DNA of 28,777 nucleotides from an uncultured Myxococcales bacterium (GTDB taxonomy: Bacteria > Myxococcota_A > UBA9042 > DTJE01): contig CALJUR010000043.1 in NCBI GenBank assembly GCA_937975765.1, positions 1-28,777 of the forward strand, given 5' to 3'. The translations under genes and the position numbers were made by a program. Under the pieces are notes generated by a model. It was given only the letters and a program-made list of their open reading frames with translations, made no database searches and was not told the DNA's origin. This document shows positions 8,604 to 15,282 of this stretch, piece after piece. Each line of letters starts with the position of its first letter. Within the stretch, counting starts at the first letter, position 1.

Positions 8604-8825
8604 ATGGGTGGCGACGAGAAGGCGGTCCTCGCGTTCCTCGAGTCCCTCGACGCGCGCCTCGGCCGGATCGAGGCGGCGGTCGCGTGCATCAAGGCATCCC
8701 AGGTCACGCGCGCCGATTGCGACGGCCGGCACCGGCGCGGCAGCGACGTGGTCTTCAAGCTCGTGGTCGGCGGCACGGCCCTCGGCAGCCTCGTGACATC
8801 CATCGTCACGCTCGCGACCCGCTGA
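8604..8825 (+). CDS. Small one-TM protein, candidate holin (XhlA-like layout)
   Basis: This 73-aa protein has an N-terminal amphipathic, possibly coiled-coil helix (residues ~5-30, FLESLDARLGRIEAAVACI) and one C-terminal hydrophobic segment (residues ~50-70, VFKLVVGGTALGSLVTSIVTL). That layout resembles the XhlA/haemolysin-type lysis proteins and small phage membrane proteins. It begins one base after the endolysin stop with GAGGTG upstream. Position next to the amidase suggests a role in membrane permeabilisation at lysis. A regulatory or tail-associated membrane protein cannot be excluded; there is no sequence motif that proves holin activity. Confidence 0.55.
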   Translation: MGGDEKAVLAFLESLDARLGRIEAAVACIKASQVTRADCDGRHRRGSDVVFKLVVGGTALGSLVTSIVTLATR

Positions 8826-8889
8826 CCCCGGCACGGTGGCAGTCGCCCCTCGCGGGCGCGTTCGTTCTCTCTCAGCATGGAGGTTCGCC

Positions 8890-9567
8890 ATGGCACCGTT
8901 CACCCCCCCGGTCCCCTCGGCCCCGCCCGATCCCCCGACGACCACGTGGGGCGCTTGGGAGAAGCGCATCAACTGGATCGTCACGATCGTCGCGGTCCTC
9001 GTCTCCCTGGCTGTCGCCGTCGCGGAACTCGCGAAGGCGCCCGGCAGCCCCCCGGCGCCGGCGTCCGGCACCCCCGCGACCGCGCCCGGCCTCCCGGACG
9101 TCCCGTCCGACCCCGACCCGGCGCCCGTCTCGGTCCTGGGTCGCGTGGGGCAGGGCGCCCTCGCCGTCGCGGGCGCGATCCTGCCGGTCGGGTGCTCGGC
9201 CGCCCAGCAGAATGCCTGGCGCACGGCGGGCACCCGCCTCGGGCAGTGCCTCGCCCGGTGCGGCGTGAAGGCGGCGGACGGCGCTGTCACCCAGTGGATG
9301 TCGGGCGAGACGGTGGACGCGGCCGACGTCGGGTGGGACGCGCTCCCCTGCGTCGTCGCGTGCGCGGGCCAGGCCGGCGCGATCCTGCTGGCCGGCGTCG
9401 AGCCGAAGTACACCGGCGGCGACTCCCTGGGCGCCACGCTGTCCCCGGCAGCCCGTCTCGCGGCACCCCTGCCCGCGGGCACGGATCCGCTGGAGGCGGC
9501 ATGCGGGAAGCGGGACGGCCCGCCCCGGTGCGTCCTCGTTCTACGTCCCGTGTCCGCGAACCCGTGA
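8890..9567 (+). CDS. Membrane-anchored phage protein, possible lysis accessory
   Basis: This 225-aa protein is not recognised. I chose the ATG at 8890 over an in-frame GTG at 8836 because GGAGG (8879-8883) precedes it by six bases. An N-terminal Pro-rich tail (residues 1-17) leads to one membrane segment (residues ~28-48), then an Ala/Pro-rich linker. A second hydrophobic stretch at residues ~88-101 ends in Cys102 in a weak lipobox-like context (LPVGC). The C-terminal domain is rich in Cys (QCLARC, PCVVAC and two more). A position right after the endolysin and holin candidates fits a spanin-like or other envelope protein; the sequence does not prove that. Confidence 0.55.
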   Translation: MAPFTPPVPSAPPDPPTTTWGAWEKRINWIVTIVAVLVSLAVAVAELAKAPGSPPAPASGTPATAPGLPDVPSDPDPAPVSVLGRVGQGALAVAGAILPVGCSAAQQNAWRTAGTRLGQCLARCGVKAADGAVTQWMSGETVDAADVGWDALPCVVACAGQAGAILLAGVEPKYTGGDSLGATLSPAARLAAPLPAGTDPLEAACGKRDGPPRCVLVLRPVSANP

Positions 9568-9677
9568 CCGCGCAACCCATTGATATAAAGCGGTTATTTC
9601 CCTTGCAATGCCCCGATCGAAGCTCGAACATGGCCTCACGGAGCGGGGAGAACCCGCTGATTTGAAAGGAGGAACCC
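9568..9677 (+). promoter_or_regulatory. AT-rich intergenic region with TATAAA box and hairpin
   Basis: This is the longest gap in the phage block and the only AT-rich stretch there. It contains TATAAA at 9584-9589, without a convincing -35 at the usual distance. A perfect 6-bp hairpin follows (AGCGGG 9642-9647, loop GAGAA, CCCGCT 9653-9658) with no clear T-run. A near-consensus AAAGGAGG (9665-9672) lies five bases before the next ATG. A promoter or transcript boundary between the lysis genes and the following small genes is plausible. Confidence 0.35.
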
Positions 9678-10010
9678 ATGGCCAGCGCGATGAAGAACCT
9701 GATCGAGACGGAGACCCGGAAGAGCCTCGGTGGCAACGCCCTGGACCTCTGCCTCCGCTGGACCGAGGCCGGCACCCACTGGCGCCGCATCCAGGCCGAG
9801 ACCTACCGGATCGCCGCGCGGATCTGCGAGTGCAGCGAGACCGCCCGGTGGTGCATCGACCCTCATGCTGACTGCGGGATCCTGGGGCGCGGGCTGCTCG
9901 GGACCTACATCCGCATCGAGTTGGCCGAGGGCACCGACGCCGAGATGACGCTCGCGCAGATCCTGGTCAAGCAGGTCGTTGAGCAGGCCATCGCGGACAG
10001 CAACGACTGA
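9678..10010 (+). CDS. Hypothetical phage protein, 110 aa
   Basis: I do not recognise this protein. It is soluble and mostly helical, with several Cys residues clustered at residues ~50-66 (ICECSETARWCIDPHADC) that could bind metal but do not form a standard zinc-finger spacing. Its ribosome site (AAAGGAGG) is the strongest in the phage block, which suggests good expression. It starts a run of four small genes before the restriction operon. Confidence 0.55.
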   Translation: MASAMKNLIETETRKSLGGNALDLCLRWTEAGTHWRRIQAETYRIAARICECSETARWCIDPHADCGILGRGLLGTYIRIELAEGTDAEMTLAQILVKQVVEQAIADSND

Positions 10011-10021
10011 CGGGGGTTCCG

Positions 10022-10231
10022 ATGCGCGCCACGCACGAAGTCCAGGTCTGGAACCACAAGGGGTCGCGCCGGACCCGCTGGTACGCCTGCGAGGTGATCG
10101 GGCGCCACCCGGCCCCCCGGTCGTTCGCGGACGCCGGGCACGCCGACGACTGGCTCGACGTCCGCCTCGCGGACGGGTCGGTCTACGAGTGTTGCAACCC
10201 CGAGTGCGTGCGCGCCAAGAGCAAGGGATGA
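10022..10231 (+). CDS. Small hypothetical protein, 69 aa
   Basis: This short protein starts with ATG eleven bases after the previous stop, behind GGGGTTCCG, a weak ribosome site. It has a basic N-terminal half (NHKGSRRTRWYACEVIGRH) and a C-terminal pair of cysteines (YECCNPECVRAKSKG), possibly a small metal-binding knuckle. No family recognised. Codon usage matches its neighbours and the frame is open throughout, which supports it as a real gene. Confidence 0.5.
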   Translation: MRATHEVQVWNHKGSRRTRWYACEVIGRHPAPRSFADAGHADDWLDVRLADGSVYECCNPECVRAKSKG

Positions 10232-10293
10232 CGCGGCCGGGCGACCCCGGGGATGGTCCCCGAGCGCGCCCGCCGCAGGGAACGGAGGACCAC

Positions 10294-10860
10294 ATGAGCA
10301 CGAAGCACGGGACGAAGAAGGGCACCAAGGGCGGCAACCAGGGCGTGAAGGGGAAGGGCAGGGCGGCCGGGAAGCGCGCCTCGGCCGCGACGCCCGCGCC
10401 CGAGCCGATCGTCGAGGAGGAGGCCCCGGCCGAGGCGACCGAGCCCGCGGTCGAGGACGCCGTGCCCGCCCCCGAGACGCCCGCGGAGGCCGCGCCCGCC
10501 CCGAAGCGGAAGCGCGACATGACGATCGAGGAACTGCAGGCCGAGTACCTGGCCGTGGTCGGGCGCCCGACGACCTCCACGAACCGCGGCTACCTCTACT
10601 GGAAGATGGCCCAGGCCCGGAAGGGGCGGATCACGGTCGGGGCGATCGAGCGCCGGCCCGCCCACGACAAGGCCGACATGCAGGTCCTGCCGCTCGGGCT
10701 CCTGCGCGAGACGACCCGCCTGCTGGACGCCGCGGTGAAGGCAGCCGGGGTCAAGAGCCGCAGCGCGTTCATCCGCGCCGCGCTGATCGAGAAGCTCCGG
10801 GCGATCGGGGGCGCGGACGCCGACGCCGCTGCGGACGCGCTGGCCGGGGAGATCGGGTGA
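10294..10860 (+). CDS. Putative DNA-binding protein with C-terminal ribbon-helix-helix
   Basis: This 188-aa protein reads as three parts. Residues 1-30 are Lys/Gly-rich and basic. Residues ~31-73 form an acidic Pro/Ala/Glu-rich linker. Residues ~75-115 (MTIEELQAEYLAVVGRPTTSTN, then RGYLYWKMAQARKGRI) resemble a SAP- or DUF2924-like DNA-binding element. Residues ~130-170 (MQVLPLGLLRETTRLLDAAV, then KAAGVKSRSAFIRAALIEKL) match a CopG-type ribbon-helix-helix. The ATG at 10294 is chosen because GGAGG precedes it by seven bases. The next small ORF overlaps its stop by one base. A nucleoid-like or regulatory role is inferred from the domains only. Confidence 0.6.
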   Translation: MSTKHGTKKGTKGGNQGVKGKGRAAGKRASAATPAPEPIVEEEAPAEATEPAVEDAVPAPETPAEAAPAPKRKRDMTIEELQAEYLAVVGRPTTSTNRGYLYWKMAQARKGRITVGAIERRPAHDKADMQVLPLGLLRETTRLLDAAVKAAGVKSRSAFIRAALIEKLRAIGGADADAAADALAGEIG

Positions 10861-11012
10861 TGCCCGAAATCCCGTTCTTCCAGACCCGCATGGGGCAGCG
10901 GTTCTACGAGAACACGATGCCCGAACTGGTCCGCCAGCTCACCCGCCTGAACGACCTCCTGGAGCGACTCCTGGAGCAAACCAGACATCGCTCGCCCACG
11001 GGGACCCCGTAG
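10860..11012 (+). CDS. Small phage protein, 50 aa
   Basis: This short reading frame (MPEIPFFQTRMGQRFYENTM at the N-terminus) overlaps the previous stop as TGATG, ends with TAG at 11010-11012, and has a predicted amphipathic helix rich in Leu and Arg at residues ~22-40 (ELVRQLTRLNDLLERLLEQ). The overlap, codon usage and a resemblance to small tail-adjacent phage ORFs I have seen support it as real. Function unknown; a helical partner or regulatory peptide is possible. It is the last gene before the restriction operon. Confidence 0.5.
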   Translation: MPEIPFFQTRMGQRFYENTMPELVRQLTRLNDLLERLLEQTRHRSPTGTP

Positions 11013-11042
11013 CTCTCGCTCCAGAATTCGGCAACGAATCGC

Positions 11043-11071
11043 TTGTCTGTGTCGCACGTGCGCGATACGCT
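11043..11071 (+). promoter_or_regulatory. Candidate promoter of the type I restriction operon
   Basis: TTGTCT (11043-11048) and TACGCT (11066-11071) are separated by 17 bases and lie 32 bases before the chosen hsdM1 start, in the only gap between the phage small genes and the restriction operon. The -10 hexamer keeps the first T, second A and last T of the sigma-70 consensus. No mapped start supports it. Confidence 0.4.
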
Positions 11072-11103
11072 CGCGACCGTTGAGTGGAGCCGCGTCGAAC
11101 GGA

Positions 11104-12624
11104 ATGAAGGCCAACGGGAGCAGCAGGTCCGAGGGTTTGGGTGCCGTGACGCTTCATGAGCTGGAATCCGGCCTCTGGGCTGCCGCCAACATTCTGCGCG
11201 GGAGCCCGGTCGACCGCTCCGACTGGAAGAGCTACATCCTGCCGCTCCTCTTCTTCAAGCGCATCTGCGACGTGTGGGACGAGGAACACGACGCGATGGT
11301 CGCCGAGTACGGCGAGGACTATCCCGACGAACACCGCTTCCAGGTGCCCGAAGGGTGCCACTGGCGCGACGTGCGCGCCACGCCGAAGAGCGTCGGAACT
11401 GCCCTGTCCAACGCGATGCGCGGGGTCGAGGCGGCCAACCAGAAGCACCTCTACGGGGTGTTCGGCGATGCGGCCTGGACCAACAAGGAGCGCCTTCCCG
11501 ACGAGTTGCTGAAGGACCTCGTCGAACACTTCTCGTCGCTCTCGATCGGCAACGACCGCGCCGCGTCCGACCTGATCGGCGACGCCTACGAATACCTGAT
11601 CAAGCAGTTCGCCGACGCGACCAACAAGAAGGCGGGCGAGTTCTACACCCCGCGCAGCGTGGTCCGCCTTATGGTCGACATCCTGGATCCGAAGGAAGGC
11701 GAGTCGATCTACGACCCCGCCTGCGGCACCGGCGGCATGCTGCTCGCCGCGGTGGCGCACGTTCGGGCACGCGGGGGCGATCCTCGCACGTTCTTCGGCA
11801 AGCTCCACGGGCAGGAAAAGAACCTCACCACGGCGGCGATGGCCCGGATGAACCTGTTCCTCCACGGCATCGAGGACTTCGTTATCGAGCGCGGCGACAC
11901 CCTTCGCAACCCGGTCTTCGCGGACCCCAGCACCGGCGGCCTCGCCACGTTCGACGTGGTGATCGCGAATCCGCCGTTCTCGCTGGAACAGTGGGGCCGC
12001 GAGGTCTGGGAGAACGACCCCTGGGGTCGCGCCTTCGCCGGACTCCCCACCGATTCGAACGGCGACTTCGCCTGGGTGCAGCACATGGTGACGTCCATGG
12101 CCGCACGCACCGGGCGCATGGCGGTCGTCCTTCCGCAAGGCACCCTCTTCCGCGGCGGCATCGAGGGCCGGATCCGACAGCACCTTCTCCAGGCCGACCT
12201 GATCGAGGCGGTCATCGGGCTGGCGCCCAACCTTTTCTACGGCACCGGGCTCGCGGCTTGCATCCTGGTGCTGCGCCGAACCAAGGCTCCGGACCGCCGG
12301 GGCAAGGTACTCATCGCGGATGCCTCGTCCCGGTTCCGCAAGGGACGGGCCCAGAACTACCTCGACCCGGAACACGGCGACGAGATCCTGGGATGGGTGC
12401 AGCACTTCGCCGAGGTCGAGGATCGGACACGCGTCGTCAGCCTCGCTGACATCGAGAAGGAGGGCTGGACCCTCAATATCTCGCGCTACATCGTGCCGCC
12501 GGTCGGGGCCGACATTCCCCCGCTTCCCGAGGCCGTGGCCGCCTTCAAGGACGCCCTGGCGCGCTGCCGCGAGGCCGAGGACCACCTCCGGCAGGTGATG
12601 ACCGAGGGGGGATGGCTGTCATGA
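11104..12624 (+). CDS. hsdM: Type I DNA methyltransferase subunit M (first copy)
   Basis: This ~506-aa protein is an HsdM N6-adenine methyltransferase that modifies target DNA with the S subunit and protects the host from HsdR. The N-terminal helical HsdM_N domain begins with LHELESGLWAAANILRG and includes YILPLLFFKRICDVWDEEH. The AdoMet-binding motif I is YDPACGTGG near residue 203, and the catalytic motif IV is NPPF near residue 289. The C-terminal region (NISRYIVPPV) is normal. I prefer the ATG at 11104; an in-frame TTG at 11080 is possible, and neither has a strong ribosome site. It overlaps the second hsdM gene by four bases. Confidence 0.93.
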   Translation: MKANGSSRSEGLGAVTLHELESGLWAAANILRGSPVDRSDWKSYILPLLFFKRICDVWDEEHDAMVAEYGEDYPDEHRFQVPEGCHWRDVRATPKSVGTALSNAMRGVEAANQKHLYGVFGDAAWTNKERLPDELLKDLVEHFSSLSIGNDRAASDLIGDAYEYLIKQFADATNKKAGEFYTPRSVVRLMVDILDPKEGESIYDPACGTGGMLLAAVAHVRARGGDPRTFFGKLHGQEKNLTTAAMARMNLFLHGIEDFVIERGDTLRNPVFADPSTGGLATFDVVIANPPFSLEQWGREVWENDPWGRAFAGLPTDSNGDFAWVQHMVTSMAARTGRMAVVLPQGTLFRGGIEGRIRQHLLQADLIEAVIGLAPNLFYGTGLAACILVLRRTKAPDRRGKVLIADASSRFRKGRAQNYLDPEHGDEILGWVQHFAEVEDRTRVVSLADIEKEGWTLNISRYIVPPVGADIPPLPEAVAAFKDALARCREAEDHLRQVMTEGGWLS

Positions 12625-14138
12625 GCGAGCGAATGACCCAGGCCGAGCTCGAGTCCTACCTCTGGGGCGCGGCCGTCATCCTGCGCGGCCTCGTGGACGC
12701 CGGCGACTATAAGCAGTTCGTGTTCCCGCTGCTGTTCTTCAAACGCCTGTCCGACGTGTGGGACGAGGACCACGCCACGGCCCTGGCCGAGTCGGGGGAC
12801 CCCGCCTATGCCTCCGCGACCGCCAATGACCGGTTCGTCGTGCCCGGGGGCGCCCACTGGCGGGACGTGCGCGGCGTGGCGAAGGACGTGGGCCGAGCCC
12901 TCCAGACCGCGCTGCGGGCCATCGAGGCGGCGAACCCAGGCCGGCTCGACGGAATCTTCGGCGACGCTGCGTGGACGAACAAGGAACGCCTGCCCGACGT
13001 CACGCTGAAGAACCTGCTGGAACACTTCTCGGGCCATAGGCTGTCCCTGGCCAACGTGCCCGAGGACGAGTTGGGCAACGGCTACGAGTTCCTGATCAAG
13101 AGGTTCGCGGACGACAGCGGCCACACGGCCCAGGAGTTCTATACCAACCGCACCGTGGTCCACCTGATGATCCGGCTGCTCGACCCGCAGCCCGGCGAGC
13201 GGATTTACGACCCTACCTGCGGCACGGGCGGGATGCTGATCTCCGCGCTGACCGAGGTGAAGCGGAAGGGCGGCGAGCATCGGACCCTGAAGTTGTTCGG
13301 GCAGGAGCGGAACCACATGACCGCCTCCATTGCCCGCATGAATCTGGTGCTGCACGGCGTCGAGGACTCGGAAATCGCGCGCGGCGACACGCTGGCCGCC
13401 CCCGCGTTCGCGGAGGACGACCGTCTGGCCACCTTCGACGTCGTGGTCGCGAACCCGCCCTACTCGATCAAGCAGTGGAACCGCGATGCCTGGCTGACCG
13501 ATCCCTGGGGCCGCAACTTCCTGGGCACGCCGCCCCAGGGGCGCGCCGACTACGCCTTCTTCCAGCACATCCTGAAGAGCCTCGACCCGAGGACCGGGCG
13601 TTGCGCCGTCCTGTTCCCGCACGGCGTGCTCTTCCGGAAGGAGGAGGCCGAGATGCGGCGCAAGCTGGTCGAGGCGGACTTGGTGGAGTGCTTGCTGGGG
13701 CTCGGCCCGAACCTGTTCTACAACTCGCCGATGGAGGCGTGCATCGTCGTCTGCCGAACCCGGAAGCCCAAGGAGCGGCGCGGGAAGGTCCTGTTCATTG
13801 ACGCGGTGAACGAGGTGGCAAGGGAGCGGGCGCAGAGCTTCCTGACGCCCGGGCACCAGACGCGGATCGAGGGGGCGTTCGGCGCGTTCGCGGACGAGGA
13901 GGGATTCGCGAGGGTCGCATCCCTGGCCGAGATCGCCGCGCAGGGCTGGAGCCTGTCCATCCCGCTGTTCGTCAAGCGGGCGAACGCCAGTGCCGGCCCG
14001 GGCGATGCGCAGACACTCAAGGAGGCGTGGGCCGCGTGGGAGGCCTCGGACCGGACGTTCTGGACCGAGATGGACGCCGTGGTGGAACTGATGGACGGCG
14101 TCGTTGGCGAGGAGCCGCAGGAGGCCGCCCATGACTGA
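12621..14138 (+). CDS. hsdM: Type I DNA methyltransferase subunit M (second, divergent copy)
   Basis: This 505-aa protein is a second complete HsdM. It is plainly homologous to the first along its length (AELESYLWGAAVILRG, PLLFFKRLSDVWDEDH, IFGDAAWTNKERLP shared) but well diverged, perhaps about half identical by eye. Motif I is YDPTCGTGG near residue 196 and motif IV is NPPY near residue 278, so both catalytic motifs are intact. It has a longer C-terminal helical tail than the first copy. The ATG at 12621 overlaps the upstream stop (ATGA), with GAGGGGGG upstream; the ATG at 12612 would sit directly on that ribosome site. It overlaps hsdS by eight bases. Confidence 0.92.
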   Translation: MSERMTQAELESYLWGAAVILRGLVDAGDYKQFVFPLLFFKRLSDVWDEDHATALAESGDPAYASATANDRFVVPGGAHWRDVRGVAKDVGRALQTALRAIEAANPGRLDGIFGDAAWTNKERLPDVTLKNLLEHFSGHRLSLANVPEDELGNGYEFLIKRFADDSGHTAQEFYTNRTVVHLMIRLLDPQPGERIYDPTCGTGGMLISALTEVKRKGGEHRTLKLFGQERNHMTASIARMNLVLHGVEDSEIARGDTLAAPAFAEDDRLATFDVVVANPPYSIKQWNRDAWLTDPWGRNFLGTPPQGRADYAFFQHILKSLDPRTGRCAVLFPHGVLFRKEEAEMRRKLVEADLVECLLGLGPNLFYNSPMEACIVVCRTRKPKERRGKVLFIDAVNEVARERAQSFLTPGHQTRIEGAFGAFADEEGFARVASLAEIAAQGWSLSIPLFVKRANASAGPGDAQTLKEAWAAWEASDRTFWTEMDAVVELMDGVVGEEPQEAAHD

Positions 14139-15282
14139 ATTGAAGCCGGGGTGGCGGCGCTTTCGTTTCGAGGAACTCGCCGTCAACGTGAACGACCGGG
14201 TCGATGACCCAAGGACGGCCGGCGTCGACCGGTACGTCGGCCTGGAGCACCTCGACCCGGAAGACCTCACGATTCGTCGATGGGGAACACCCGACGACGT
14301 CGAGGCACAGAAGCTCCGCTTCAAGCCCGGTGACATCATCTTCGGGAAGCGGCGCGCCTACCAACGGAAACTCGCTGTCGCGGACTTCGAAGGTATCTGT
14401 TCGGCTCACGCGATGGTTCTTCGTGCAAGACCCGAGGCCGTTCTGCCTGAGTTCCTGCCGTTCTTCATGCAGAGCGACGTCTTCATGGAGCGCGCCAAAG
14501 CGATCTCCGTGGGTTCCCTCTCCCCGACAATCAACTGGAGGACCCTTGCGACCGAGGAGTTCTTGCTGCCGCCCCTAGAAGAGCAACAGCGGCTTCACCG
14601 AGTTTTGCTCGCCGCAAGTGCAGCCTGTTGGGCTGCGAAAGATGCGCGCATGGCAGCGGAGGCCACAGAGGTTGCTTTGGCAGAGGATTTCATTGCCAGC
14701 AGTCAACAACAGGTTCCTATCGGCGAGGTGGTTTCCGACATCGCCTATGGCTGCTCGATGAAATCGTCCTCAGAACGTACGGGTTTGCCTATTCTCCGCA
14801 TTCCGAACGTGCTTCGCGGAGAACTGAGCTTGGACGATCTTCAATGGATTGAACTGAACGCGGATGACAGCCAACGATTTGGCGTGCTTACGGGCGACGT
14901 TCTTCTTGTTCGGACAAATGGGAATCCAGACTACGTTGGAAGATCGGTTCATGTTCCACCGAACGCTGCACCGATGGTGTTTGCCAGCTATCTGCTGCGT
15001 CTTCGGGTGAAACCGGGCGTACTCCCCGAGTTCCTCTCCGCCATGATCAACGCGCCCAGCACGCGTCGTGGGCTGAGGAGAAGCGTTCGATCTAGCGCCG
15101 GAAACTTCAACATCAATACCTCCGGTGTTAGTGGACAGACGATTCCATGCTGCGGTGAGCAAGAACAGAAATCGCTGGTCGATCGACTTCGCTCGATGAG
15201 GTCCGCGCGCCTAAGCCTGGACAAGCGAGCTCAATCATTGGCCGATCTATGCAGGAACCTTCTGCGCGAGGGATTGGCGTGA
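14131..15282 (+). CDS. hsdS: Type I restriction specificity subunit S
   Basis: This 383-aa HsdS protein sets the recognition sequence of the complex. It has two target recognition domains: TRD1 at residues ~5-150, including FKPGDIIFGKRRAYQRKLA, and TRD2 at residues ~190-345, including GDVLLVRTNGNPDYVGR. Each is followed by a helical spacer starting LPPLEEQQRLHRVL and CCGEQEQKSLVDRLRSM. The ATG at 14131 overlaps the hsdM2 stop and has AGGAGG upstream; a GTG/ATG start at 14104 would lack that signal. The DNA from about 14640 to 15260 is visibly poorer in GC than the rest of the operon, consistent with TRD replacement. The target cannot be read from sequence. Confidence 0.9.
   Translation: MTELKPGWRRFRFEELAVNVNDRVDDPRTAGVDRYVGLEHLDPEDLTIRRWGTPDDVEAQKLRFKPGDIIFGKRRAYQRKLAVADFEGICSAHAMVLRARPEAVLPEFLPFFMQSDVFMERAKAISVGSLSPTINWRTLATEEFLLPPLEEQQRLHRVLLAASAACWAAKDARMAAEATEVALAEDFIASSQQQVPIGEVVSDIAYGCSMKSSSERTGLPILRIPNVLRGELSLDDLQWIELNADDSQRFGVLTGDVLLVRTNGNPDYVGRSVHVPPNAAPMVFASYLLRLRVKPGVLPEFLSAMINAPSTRRGLRRSVRSSAGNFNINTSGVSGQTIPCCGEQEQKSLVDRLRSMRSARLSLDKRAQSLADLCRNLLREGLA

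Noticed and set aside
9640..9660. Six-bp hairpin as an intrinsic terminator
   Set aside because: No T-run follows and a strong ribosome site lies just after it; kept only as part of the intergenic regulatory region.
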